A stretch of 60,000 bases of DNA, taken from contig NC_087064.1 of the NCBI RefSeq assembly GCF_963678635.1, positions 29,802,189-29,862,188 on the forward strand, read 5' to 3'. Below are positions 20,670 through 31,275 of the stretch, piece after piece (the stretch's first letter is position 1; every line of letters begins with the position of its first letter). The stretch is from Symsagittifera roscoffensis (Eukaryota; Xenacoelomorpha; Acoela; Convolutidae). Below the pieces are notes generated by a model. The model had not been told where the DNA came from and ran no database searches. It saw only the letters and a program-made list of their open reading frames with translations. The position numbers were made by a program, and so were the translations under genes.

Positions 20670-21196
20670 AACCTCTATGTCAGTTTCTGAAAATATCACA
20701 TGTACAAGTGCGTACAACTCTCTCGGATGTTGCTTTCCCCTATTAGGATCATATACTGGTAACGAGAGAGAGGTCACTCCTCTTTCAACCAAAAAATCCC
20801 TTAGTCGAGTCAAGGCCAATACCAAGCTCTTTGGATCTACGTGTTGCCTATCAGTGGCCTTGGTAACCAGGAATCATAAATATTTCCCTGGTATCTGTGA
20901 TGCAACAGGGGGCAGCGCTATCATCCCTCCCACACCAGGCCTCTGTTTCCATAAAAATTCGATCTTCTTTACTCTCTCTTGAAACCAGCCGCTAGTGCTG
21001 TTTTGAAGCTTACGTCCGCGGTTATCGCTATAGCGTACGTGCGTTCCGTGAGTATGAAATCGCTGTCCGTTATGACGATATTGTTTGAATAATGGTTCGG
21101 TAGATCAAAATACGATTCAAAGATTCGTCCAAAAGGTGGTTTTTTAGCATTTTCGCCCTCTGTCTCTAGTTCTCCGGTTTCTCTTGCCGATTTCAA
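20670..21196 (-). pseudogene. Pol C-terminal macro-like domain of element B (decayed)
   Basis: ITDSDFILTERT, AIAITADVSFK, then after a frame change RPGVGGMIALPP, IPGKYL and LTRLRDFLVERGVTS match the macro-like C-terminus of C pol (52384-51917). In B the domain is broken by a frameshift near 20985 and a TGA inside the GKYL-FLVT strand. The glycine-rich ADP-ribose loop of true macrodomains is not present. Confidence 0.65.
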
Positions 21197-21204
21197 TTTT
21201 TTTA

Positions 21205-21855
21205 TTATCTTGCCGATTGTGGAACACGTAGAGGACCATCTGGTGCGACCCAGTTGGACTCAGTATTGTCATGACTGATGTATTTGATGCCGTCTTTATC
21301 GACGTCCTGAATCGTCAGGATCGTCTCTTTTGGATCTGTCGGCAGATCATGGAGCCATTCGAGCACGCGCAAGTTCGTTAGTTCTTGCTCATGAGTCTGT
21401 TCCGCTTCTGGTTCGAACTCCACTTCCGGTTCTGATCGATCGTCGATCCAATCCTGATCCATATCATTCACCAAGTCGATTTGGTCGAGCACCGCCACTT
21501 CGTCCAGTCCCACTAGCGAGTCCATGACATCACTTACAACTGTCCTGTCTACCACGAAATCCTCGCCGTACGGATTGTATTTCTTCTTGTTTTTTCCTCT
21601 CTTGCTCTGGCGTGTTTCCATGGTGAGAGGAAAGTCAGGCTGTATTCCTTTGTCAATTTCGATTTGTTCCGGGCAGTCCCAGTCTTCCTCGGCATAAGGT
21701 AGAGTTTCGTCGTCCACCTCTACTCGCTCGGTCAACTCCAGATCCAGTGGTAGGTCGCAATCGTCCACCACCTCATTTCCGTCGTTTTTGTCGCGAGTAC
21801 CACTTTCATTCACTTCACAAGCAGGATCCACTATCAAATAGTCTCCCTCTTGCAT
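21205..21855 (-). pseudogene. Pol acidic tail of element B
   Basis: A 216-codon, very acidic region after integrase: YLIVDPACEVNESGTRDKN, then NPYGEDFVVD, then an LRVLEWLHDLP segment. Each has a counterpart in C (YLVVEPACEVNEKGTREKN, NRYGDDFLID, LRILEWMRDI). It links integrase to the macro-like domain. I recognise no domain in it. A frameshift separates it from the integrase fragment. Confidence 0.75.
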
Positions 21856-21936
21856 GTCTGCTGGGATACACCAGTCCTCTAACGAGGCGCTGTGTGGTTT
21901 GATATTTTCGTAATGAGCTGCTCTTCCAGTGCTCAG

Positions 21937-22557
21937 TCAATAAAAACTACCCCCTTGGTGCACCTCTGTTATCTGAAATGGACCACGCCATTTCTTTAAT
22001 AATTTTTTGGTTCCTTTTGGTGGAACCACTTCCTGGAACACCCAGACGTAGTCGCCAACTGAGTAGGCTTTCGCATCGGCTGTCCTTTTATCAAACCTCC
22101 TCTTTTGTCTAATTTGCGCCTGTTGCGTGTTCCTCCTGCATAAGTCATTGAGGTCCTGCTGTCTTCTAATAACATCCCGCACGTACGTTTGCGGTGCTGT
22201 CCTCTTCCCCTCATATTCAGGGTAGAAAAAAGTCAACGGGAGCGCTTTTTCATGACCCGTTAGCATCATGTGCGGACTTATTCCCGTGGTGGAATGCTCC
22301 GTGCTGTTGTAAGCACCCATCACTTGCGGCAAGTGCTTGTCCCAGTCATCCATGTAACGCGAGCAATAGACTCTCAGCATGGATACCAGTGTGCGATTTT
22401 GCCTCTCGACTAGGCCATTCGAGTGGGCCTGCGCTACCTGCGACCTTTTCATTAACTCCTTCGTGAGATCACCCACGAATGCTTTGCCATTGTCCGATTG
22501 CCTCGCTATCCACACATTTATCAAATGATCGCATGTTTCTTCCGCCGATGCTGTCAT
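21937..22557 (-). pseudogene. Integrase core C-terminal part of element B
   Basis: QSDNGKAFVGDLTKEL (second catalytic Asp) and GLVERQNRTLVSM (catalytic Glu) are present, followed by GAYNSTEHSTTGISPHMML and the FQITEVHQGG end. Compared with C, the TTYHPQT segment before the catalytic Glu is missing. An upstream frame change separates it from the zinc-binding half. Confidence 0.85.
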
Positions 22558-23342
22558 GCAGGGTGCTGCCTCCGCATACTTCGTAAATGGTCGATCATTA
22601 CCAGCACCTGATTATAGCCCGTTGTTGTGATGCAGATTTTCTGATGATCAATTTGCACCACTTCGTTGAAACCTGACGACTCTATTGACTGTAGGGGGAA
22701 CCTTAGTTTCCTGGGATCCTTCGCCTGCTGACATGACAGGCAAGCGGCGATCCACTTCTCACAAGCCTTCTTCAATCCCGGCCATTCGAATCGTTTCTGT
22801 ATCCTGTTATACACTTTGTCCACGCCTTGATGGCCCATCTGATCATGTGAGCTAAAGAGCAATTCGGTCTGGTACAACTGTGGTAACACTATTGAATTGT
22901 ATTTATAAAGGACCTTGTCCTCCTCTTTACGTTTGCAGGCTACGATTCCGTCCTTGTTCAGGTACAACAAGTCGTTTCGCTTCAGGTAGAATTGCTTCAA
23001 GATCTTGTAGCTGTCTTCTTCCAAGTCTCTCTTGTCAGGTGCTCCATTCTCGATCCATCTCTTCAGACTGCTCGTCATTCTATCATTTCGTTGAGCCCTT
23101 AGGAGATCCGACAGCCTGTACCTGGCTTTCAAATACGTCTTTACCACGTTCATTTGCCCACTCATTATCTCCGGAGCATGAGCATCGTCCATCAACTTGA
23201 CACACCATATCTTTTTCAAAGGCGTCGCTTCCTGCACAGATGGTTCCAGATTGGTATGGACGACCGTACCATGTGGCAGCAATCTGGTTGGGCGTTTCGA
23301 AACTGCTATCAGCTCGAGCTCGTCTGCGGCATGGTCTACCAC
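22554..23342 (-). pseudogene. Integrase zinc-binding half of element B
   Basis: After ~70 residues of spacer sequence (RLSDLLRAQRNDRMTS and related), the HHCC motif appears: SHDQMGHQG supplies two histidines and CLSCQQAK the two cysteines. FNEVVQIDHQKI carries the first catalytic aspartate. The frame breaks shortly after IDHLRS, so the DDE triad is split over two frames. Confidence 0.85.
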
Positions 23343-24082
23343 AGTGCCCTCTTCATCTGAGGTGTATCATCCCTGTCTGGATCCTGATGCGTTTCTCGGT
23401 CCAGCCCGCGCTGCTTCCAGTCTACCAATAAGAAGTGGATTGCAATCTCTGACATATCGGAATTGGAAGTTGTTTCAGATGTGTTGTCCCAGGTCTGGGG
23501 CCTTGAGTCAACACTTGAGTCGACTGATTCCCCAACATCATATTCCAAGTTGTCTGAGATGTTTCTCGACTTCCCGGACAAAACTCTGTCCATTGGTCGC
23601 TTCGAACCCGACTTCCCGAACAAAATTCTGCCCCTAGGTGGTCTCGTCACACTCTCCCCGGACAATTTGTCCTGCACGGGCTCAAAGGTGTCTGACTCCT
23701 CAAACAAGTCGTCCTTGACTGGCTCGAAGGTATCAGACTCCCCGGACATTGTCTCGTCCACGGACGAACAATCTGGGCTCGGCTCGTATTCTTCTTTTGC
23801 ATCCGTGAAATGCACTCTCCTAGCGACGCTAGATTTCGCCTTGATCCTGACTTCCTCAGTGGCTTGGGTCTGATTCAGTGTCCCAGATTCAGTGAACGAA
23901 GTTCTCAACAAGACCTCCTTCGGCATCGAGCTCACCAGCTGGTTGACTATTGACCTGCAATCCCGTTCCACGCCTCGGCTGCGAATGGACACTGACCTCT
24001 TCTCTGTTCTCTTGGTGACAGTCAATCGCTGCATGGTCTCCATCCACTCACGATCATGCCTATCCACTTCCCTGTCCAACAA
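23336..24082 (-). pseudogene. RNase H-integrase spacer of element B with repeated polypurine-like motifs
   Basis: A charged, repetitive spacer: MSGESDTFEPV, LFEESDTFEPV, KLSGES and VLSGKS show an internally repeated S/G/E peptide with DTFEPV units. At DNA level GTCCGGGGAG or near copies occur at 23738-23747, 23654-23663, 23612-23621 and 23570-23579. No known domain. Out of frame with its neighbours. Confidence 0.7.
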
Positions 24083-25575
24083 GTCGAGAGCTTTCCCATG
24101 ACGTCCGGTGCCACGTTCACCGTCCTGTTCAATAGAGCCATGCTGTTTATACCCAGCCTGGTAAATTTTTGCTGTACCAAAGTGGATCGGACTAGCAGAT
24201 CCAACGGAACGGGCTCGCCTCTGGCTAAAAGCCTTATCTCCGCGGCCGTTTCCACTGGAAGGTCAGGGTGTCCGGGTATAGGATGCCCTGACTTGTCTAA
24301 CCACCTAGTAAGTGGCAGTTTGTCGTAGGTTTCCTTGTCCTGAAATGAAAACCCGTCTTTGATTTCTGTTTGGTTAGCCTGCTTCTCCTCGAGGCGCTCA
24401 TAAAATTCTGTCTTTTTACTGAGGCTATCTGCGTTCTGGTGCTTGTCACGGGTACGGTGCTCTATGATCATGTGGTATCCATCCAGGCGCACGATCCAAC
24501 GACCAATATAATTTTGGTCCATCGAATAGGTTTTCAGCCAGGCAAGGGCACGATTATCCACACGTAACTTGAAGGGAGCACTCCCCAAGTAGGCCCTGTA
24601 CTTTTCCACGAAAGTGATCAACGCAAACATCTCCGCTTTTGGTGCGCCGTACTTCATTTCAGTATCACTCAGGACTTTACTCCCGTAGGCTATCGGACAA
24701 AGAACCGTTCTCCCGTTCCACTCCTGCTCCTGGTGAAGTATGCCCGATATCGCAACCACTGATGCATCCGTGTCCAGCACGAACATCCCCTTCTCTGTTG
24801 GCATGCCGAGGACCTTTGCCTCGCAAAGTTCACGTTTGATGTTTTCAAATGAAACTTGTGCCTCATCAGTCCAAGTGAATTTTTTGCCCTTGTTTCTCAT
24901 CAACCGCTGCATGGGGTATATTTTGTCAGCATACCCCTTGATGAACTCTCGATAATAATTAGCGAATCCCAAAAAACTCATCAGCTGTATATCTGTTTTA
25001 GGTGCCTTCCAGGTCAGCACCGCTTCAACCGCTTCAGGATCTGGTCTCACTCCATGTTTGTCCACCAGGCGGCCGAGATACTTTATGGAATCCCTGAGGA
25101 TTTCACACCTAGAGGGTTTACATTTCAGACCCGCCTGCTTCATGCAAGAAAACACCTCCTCCAACCTCTCTATGTGGTCTTCTAAGGTTGGTGTTGCAAT
25201 CACGACATCATCAACATAACACATGATGAGATTCACGTATTTTTTAGTGACGCTCGTGAGTGCCTGGGCCATCAGTCGCTGGAATGTGGCCGTCGCGTTG
25301 CACAATCCGAACGGCATCCTCTTCCACTGGAACAATCCCAGCTCGCACGCAAAGCCTGTTTTCTCTCGATCTTGCTTTCTGAGTGGCACTTGCCAGAACG
25401 CAGAGCCCAGATCCAACGTCGTGAAGAACTTCGCGTCTCCCAGCTTGGATAGGCTCTCATCTATGCGGGGAATCGGGTATGCGTCCTTTATAGTCACTGC
25501 GTTCAGATAACGGAAATCACAACAAAATCTGAGTCTTCCCCTTTCTTTTTCGCCACGACCACGCCACAAGCCCAC
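24022..25575 (-). pseudogene. RT and RNase H of element B
   Basis: The longest pol piece in B. It contains DFRYLN, TTLDLGSAFWQ, PFGLCNATATFQR, the intact YVDD box (CYVDDVVIATP), the thumb (LMSFLGFANYYREF) and RNase H (VLDTDASV, AEMFAL, RVDNRAL, KHQNADSLS). A frameshift near 25545 displaces the RT start (DMIEPSKSPWACGVV, about 25541-25745), so the first ~10 codons are out of frame. All catalytic residues of RT and RNase H remain, but no intact protein can be made. Confidence 0.88.
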
Positions 25576-25785
25576 GGGGACTTCGACGGCTCGATCATGT
25601 CGTACTCCATTAACATCTCGATTTCCTTCCTACACGCTTCTGACTTGTTTGGGGTCATTCTTCTCGCCCCTTCCCTATGAGGTACCGAGCCCTCTTCTAT
25701 CTCAATTTCGTGTTCTACAAAATTACAGCAACCTATGTCGGCCTTATGTTTCGAGCGAGTCTAGTTCCTTGTCTGATATTTTACC

Positions 25786-26286
25786 CTACAAATGTTCTAT
25801 CTCAGGTAGGACTGGTTTAATCGCTGCTAACTCTGCTTCTGTCGGCCTCTCAGGAAAGTTGGAGCAACTAAACAGCCCATCATCTGTTTCCGATTTCATT
25901 GAAAACAATTTCTTAGAAGATTTCAATTCATTCACTCTTCTCAATATACATTCTTGGTTCGCATGCAATGGACATTTAGTTACATCAAACTTTTTCAAGT
26001 TCTCCACACTCTGAAAGTCTGTGTTCAGAGGCAAAGCATAGCCAAGTTTCTTTCCCCTCTGTATTGTCACTGTTGTTGCTTCTGTGTTCAATAACACACT
26101 CACACACAGTCTGCTCTGAGTGAGTGAGACGCTTCTTCCTAAAATTGCCGAGCTTTTACTGTTTGCAGTTGGTACCAGACACACCTGTCTGTCATTGCTG
26201 AGTTCATTCAAGTTCCTCATCCTAAACGTCGCTACTACGGCTTGGTTTGGTTTTAATCTAACTTTTCGATCCAGAAAAATTGGCAC
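25786..26286 (-). pseudogene. Protease-RT linker of element B
   Basis: FLDRKVRLKPNQAVVATFRM, LSNDRQVCLVPTANS, LGRSVSLTQ, RGKKLGYALP and the FPERPTEAE...PVLPEIEHL segment follow the same order as in C. It stops at 25786 where C continues LRGKLKDEQ; bases 25740-25785 seem to lack part of that segment. Confidence 0.75.
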
Positions 26287-26300
26287 CTTGGCCTGGTTAA

Positions 26301-27860
26301 TTAAGATCTTATTAAGGGTCTCTTTTCATTTTTTCTCTCAGGATCCTTGATCCTAATCAACCCGTCATTGAGATCGATCGTGACATCAAAGTTGCGCACG
26401 AAATCCCTTCCTAAGATGAATTGATCGGATTCGTTCAAATTCTCCACTACTAGGAAGCTCATCCAAAGATGTCTTCCTCCGAGCTGCAGTGAAATGATCG
26501 GGGTTCTTCCAGTCACATAGATCGCTTCCTGATTGGCAGCTGCCAACCTGATGTTTGTCGGTATGAGATCCGACCTTTCGAAACCCATGTCGGTCCAAGT
26601 TTTGACTGGAATGACACTAACCACTGCTCCCGTGTCTAGCAGTCCCTTTACTGAAAGTTGTCTGCCTTGCACGTCCAGCACGTGTGCGGCCAGATCGGCC
26701 TCGCAACCTATGTGCACCGCATCTTGTTCGAGCATCGCGTTGAGTCCGATTCGTCTAACCTTCAGCTCCTCTTGACCAATGTATATCCGGCCAATCTGAT
26801 CGTTCGCATCAGTTATGTGAGCTTTTGTGTAGATATTGATGCCATCCACATTCATTAGGATCGGGTAAGGGCCATGGACATCGATATAATGTCCATCCAC
26901 TTTCATCAGCCTCGGGCCTCCTGTTGTGAGCAGCGCTCGCACTGCCCTGGAGTCCAGTTTGGGATCTTTCTCCTTCAGGTAGTCGGCATAGATGTACAGG
27001 TGGACTAGTGTAATCTCAGATGGTTCACTCAAGTTCTTGACCACCTGGTGCCCTGCTACTGAGATAATGGACATTATTCTCGTCCCCTCCTTCGTCATGC
27101 CGAAGGTTCTCCCAGATATAACGTTCAGTTTTAGTCCCTGTTTCCTGAGCTCCTCTTTGTCTTCTACTTTCGTCGTTTTACCCAGAATATTAAAACTTTC
27201 CCGAAAATATGTGCTCTCCAGCTCCGACCTTACCCATTGCTCCACTTCTTTCGTGGCTAGGTCCTGTTTGACATTCTGCAGCGCTGTCCTTGCCGCCAGG
27301 CCGTAATCCACCTTGAGTGGGCTAGACGACTCTGCCTCCAGGTTCGAGGCTACCACCTCGTCAGGCAGTGTCTTTACCTTCTTAGTCGTAAAGGTGCTCG
27401 GTGTCGTCTCCTTTCTCCGAGACTCAGCCTCGTTCATCAGACGTTCTCGACTGGCCTTGACACCCGAAAGTGCCTCTTCGTGGCGGGGATGTTTCGCGTC
27501 CGCCACTGCATCCCAAAATTGAGTACAATCCGACTTGAAGTGTCCCTCCAAATTACAGAAGAAACACCTCGGACCATATTTCATGATGAGCCCTCTGACG
27601 TACTCTTCCTGATCCTCGTCGGTCGCGTCGGCGTCCTCGAGAAAGTAGCCTATCGCCTTCATGTTCTGTTTGTATGCAGAACACGCCGAAACGTGATGGT
27701 CCATCGAACCACAATTCGCACACAATCTCCTCTTATCCATGTCATCGCGAGGTTTGTACCAACTGGAATTCGCACCAGTGTTTGTCCCGCTATAGTTACC
27801 ATAATTGCTGTAACGGTTTTGCGCCCTCGGTTTTATGAGTAAATACTCGCGTGACTTCAT
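26301..27860 (-). pseudogene. Nucleocapsid knuckles and aspartic protease of element B
   Basis: A 519-codon fused gag-pol piece. CANCGSMDHHVSAC (~residue 37) and CFFCNLEGHFKSDC (~97) are the CCHC knuckles. The family-specific pre-protease segment follows. GLLDTGAVVSVIPVKTWTDM (~403, about 26.65 kb) is the retropepsin active site, and FILGRDFVRNFDVTID the later strand. That gag and protease share one frame here, as in C, indicates Gag-Pol is made without a frameshift in this family. Confidence 0.87.
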
Positions 27861-28687
27861 GGCATGGGTACCTGGTCAAGTGACAGGGTGAAGTGTGTGG
27901 CCAACATCGTCTTCAACTCCTCACTCCTTACTCCGTCCATGAACTTCGAAGCAATCGTCAAGTTTCGCTCGGATATTCTCTCATCGGGATTGCTTCTCCT
28001 CCTAAGCAATTCAAGGTCGTCCAAAAATTTATCTATGGATTCGTCATCTCTTTGACGCCTCTTTTCGAACTTCACCATAGCCTGGTGCCCTTGTACTCCA
28101 GAGCCGAAACAATTTAGCAGGATGTCGAATATCGTGCGAGCGCTGTCTCTCTCATTGGCTCTTTTCGCCATTACGCAATTTAGTGCCGTACCCTCCAGGT
28201 TGCTCGTTGGCGCGCTGCACTCTTGTTTCTTGGAGAGGCTCTCTTCCTCAAAGTGTAACTTCATCACCTCTATCCAAGTATCAATGCAGCCGTCGGACTC
28301 GTCTTTGTATGACTTCGGCTTTTTCAGTGCCCTTCTTGACCTTTCTCCTCTCTCGGTTGACTTCGAGAGTTTGGTGATGAATGTTTCCAGAGATCTGTTC
28401 AGAGGCTCAAACATCGAAGCATACATCGTCGTGTCCTGTGAGACTGCAGTCAGATCTGGCACTGAACTGACTTGTGGCACAGTTGGCAACCTCGTCTCCG
28501 GGGTAGCATCTGCCTCCGGCGGGATTGGATTCGTCCAGCCAGGCCTCGACGGGGCTGCCCTTGGCCGCTCCTTCTCGGTTCGTTCTCGAGCTTTGCTGGG
28601 CTCTGGCATTGCTGCCCGTGCCATCTCCATCATTCGCATGGCGTGAGCGCTCCCTTTGGTTGGAACGCTCCTGCCAATTGCTCCCAT
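27857..28687 (-). pseudogene. Gag capsid-like domain of element B
   Basis: Contains DESDGCIDTWIEVMKLHFEE, LEGTALNCVMAK, FGSGVQGHQAMVKFEKRRQR, FLDDLELLRRRS and FMDGVRSEELKTMLATHFTL: the complete helical gag core, colinear with C. Its end overlaps the knuckle fragment by four bases in another frame. Confidence 0.85.
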
Positions 28688-29045
28688 TCAGGATCGCGTC
28701 AAGCTTCCGCATCATCAAGTCAGACTTGGCATCTAACCTTTTCTCCAGGCTAGTCATCGTGTGGGCGTAGGTACTATCATGATCGTTCAACAATCGCTCG
28801 ATCTCTTTCGTCATCCTAGCCTCTCTTTCCTGTGACTCCTTGTTTGACTGTGCCAGGCTCTCCGCCAGGCATTGATCGGTGTTGCGAATCAATTGAGCCT
28901 GATCAACCCTCGCCTGCGACTTCGCGTGCGTTAGTTCATCTCTCAGATTCTCTCGACCCTGGTGAGCTCTCTCGTCAACCTGATCTATTCTCTTAGTCAT
29001 GTCCCGTCTCAGTTTATCCAGACCATTCATTACGCTAGCGAACAT
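28407..29045 (-). pseudogene. Gag coiled-coil region of element B
   Basis: Residues 1-110 are heptad-rich (FASVMNGLDKLRRDMTK through HTMTSLEKRLDAKSDL) and should form a coiled coil, as at the visible start of C gag. The last ~85 codons are antiparallel to known homology and represent out-of-frame reading of the capsid lead-in. Confidence 0.75.
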
Positions 29046-29050
29046 GTCAC

Positions 29051-29915
29051 TTATGTCGCCAGTGGCCCCAAATGAGGGGTTAGTCCCAAAGAAGATGAGG
29101 TCAACTGCGGCTGCAGCCTGGTGCTTGATGACGCACCGCCTTTTTGCTTGCTCATCGACGTCATCAATCTGTCGAACGTTGATGACGCTCCCATCGTTAT
29201 CCCATCTGACATGAGCCTGGTCGGCGAGGCGGACGACGCCTTCCTGCTCATGTCATTCCTTGGGCACGGTGTGAAGTTCACATCCGGATGGTTATCTCCG
29301 GGTAGTCATAACTGGAAGCTAAACCTTCAGTTCGTAGTGACGCCATGCGCTCATCGTACAAAGATTTCCAACTCTTCTTGGCCTTCGAACCCGGTTGTTC
29401 TTCACTCGGGCTTATACTCGACATCATCGCGTTGTTGCTCTGATTGGCCAGAGATGAGTGGGTATTAGCCGAATGTGAATATTCTCTCCTCCACCTATGA
29501 CTCTTGGTCTCCGATTTGGACATTCCCTTGAATAACACTTCCTCTCGCGGCTCGACCTCGGAACGCTCCGAGGTCTCGTCCGTCCTCTCGACTTCCTCCC
29601 GCTCGAGCTCCTCGCTTGGCTCAACGTCGGGTCGAATAAGCGTCCGTTCTCCTTCGCCAAAGGGGTCCACAAGCGTTTCGCTCGCGGTTCCGGCTTCGGC
29701 GCTCCGCCTTTGATCGCCATCAGGTTTTTCTCGCTCCTTAATTTCATTTCGCTCACTGAAAGATCAGGTTGACCTTTAGTCGATTCGGTTTCGGCAAACA
29801 CGTCGGAGGCGCTGCTAAACGAGGACTGGCTACGCCTAGTTTTAAATTTTCGCGTGCTGCCCTTGCTCAGCCTGGGAATCTTAGTAGTCGATCCTAACGA
29901 GTCCCTGCGCTGCAT
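29051..29915 (-). pseudogene. Gag N-terminus of element B, split over three frames
   Basis: The ATG at 29915-29913 starts MQRRDSLGSTTKIPRLSKG, a basic beginning like that of A gag. The protein then moves through three frames (about 29915-29700, 29670-29278 and 29281-29051), all polar, Ser/Glu/Arg-rich and probably disordered. An upstream open stretch to 29972 lacks an ATG and was not used. Confidence 0.65.
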
Positions 29916-30335
29916 GTTTTGTGACAAAAAACAATATTCGTATGATTTAATGGCGATGCACACGTACCGCAAACAGGTTCAAGTTAAATTACTTAACGCT
30001 GCCTCATCGATCTCGTAAGTATCAAGAATGTCTCTTAGGTTTCTCAATGACAATCTTAGTGACTCAGCTAGAGTTACACACACAGGGCCTGCTCAGTATT
30101 GATATAATGCTAACTCAACCCTGTTGTAGAGTATAACAGTATCACAAAATTTTCACAAGATATAATCAACACACAAAACACAATGGATAATCAGATAAGA
30201 ATATCCTACAGGTGACAGCGACCTTTTGTCAGTATCAATTTATCGCCACACAATTTATCAAGTCACTGCTTTGTTAAAATTAAACAATCTTTGATAAAAA
30301 GCAGTGATGATTCAGAAACAGATCAATAAAACTTA

Positions 30336-30703
30336 GTCTTAAAGAAAAAGACTTCCCTCAATCGGAACGATCCGAAAGAACAAAGCCCAGGACACAGTCT
30401 TCTCAAGTGGGTGTGTATTTGCCTAATACACCCACCGAGGTCTTCTTTTAGGTGCCCTGCGATTGCCCGAGCTGTCCTACTAAGTAGCTCAAGGCAACCT
30501 CTGATCGAAAATTTCTATAGTCTAAGAAAAAGTCCCCCACACCCAGACTGCTCCAAGTCCACGAGAGTAGGGAACAACATTTATTCTCAAGTGAGTGTGT
30601 ATTTGTTTAATACACTCACCGAGGTCTTCCTTTATTTGTTCCCGGATTGCCCGAACTTTCCTATTAAGTAGCTCAAGGCAACCACACAACCAAAATCACA
30701 ATA
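30336..30703 (-). ncRNA. Structured leader RNA block, duplicated in tandem (element B)
   Basis: Two ~184-bp direct units each hold hairpins homologous to those of A at 7630-7767. Unit 1: 30407-30419 with 30425-30435 (GTGGGTGT...ACACCCAC), and 30463-30473 with 30486-30497 (TTGCC/GGCAA and GAGCT/AGCTC). Unit 2: 30591-30603 with 30609-30619 (GTGAGTGT...ACACTCAC), and 30647-30657 with 30670-30681. A base change on one side of a stem is matched on the other, and one mismatch becomes G-U only in minus-strand RNA. A third small hairpin lies at 30362-30375. Confidence 0.65.
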
Positions 30704-30924
30704 AAAAAAAACTTTGTTCGGGTACTTCTGATACACCCGATCTAGAATCCAAAGTTGATCACAAATTTCCGGGTCAAAATGGGCTCCTGTGATCCTAATA
30801 AGCACGCCTAATGTCTAATATGATCTTTATTAAATGGATATTTCCCGTCTCCCAAATTGCCACAGAAGGTTTCCTCAGGTTTCTAACAATGAGGGTTGCT
30901 AAGATGTTTAAGTCACTCCGGTTG

Positions 30925-31275
30925 GTTACTTCGGAGGGTTGTTAAGACACTTAGCCTGCCTCGGAGGGTTACTTCGGAGGGTACCTTAATCACCCAAGTT
31001 ACTTCGGAGGGTCCCCTTAAATTAACTAAGGAGGGTCAATAAGATGCTTAATATGCTCCGGAGGGTTACTTCGGAGGGTACCTCCAAAATTTTCAAATTT
31101 CTGAACCTCACTTAGAAGGGCCTTCAATTAACTTCAGGAAGCGTCAAAACAAGCTAAATTCTCTATGGGGGTTGTTTTAACTTCTTTGGATTATCTCGTG
31201 GAAATTTTCCACTAAGGAGGGTTGCTAAGGGGTTTAGCTGACTCCGGAGGGTTACTTCGGAGGGTTCCCCAAAAA
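30925..31275 (+). repeat. GGAGGGT motif array in B leader
   Basis: Repeats of TTACTTCGGAGGGT and CTCCGGAGGGTTACTTCGGA lie on the plus strand (for example near 30927, 30962, 30974, 31003, 31060, 31070, 31246 and 31256). The array occupies the position of the A array (7995-8251), but the purine strand is antisense to the element here. Confidence 0.7.

Noticed and set aside
29916-29972. Upstream extension of B gag to 29972
   Set aside because: No ATG is present there; the ATG at 29915 begins the basic N-terminus comparable to that of A.
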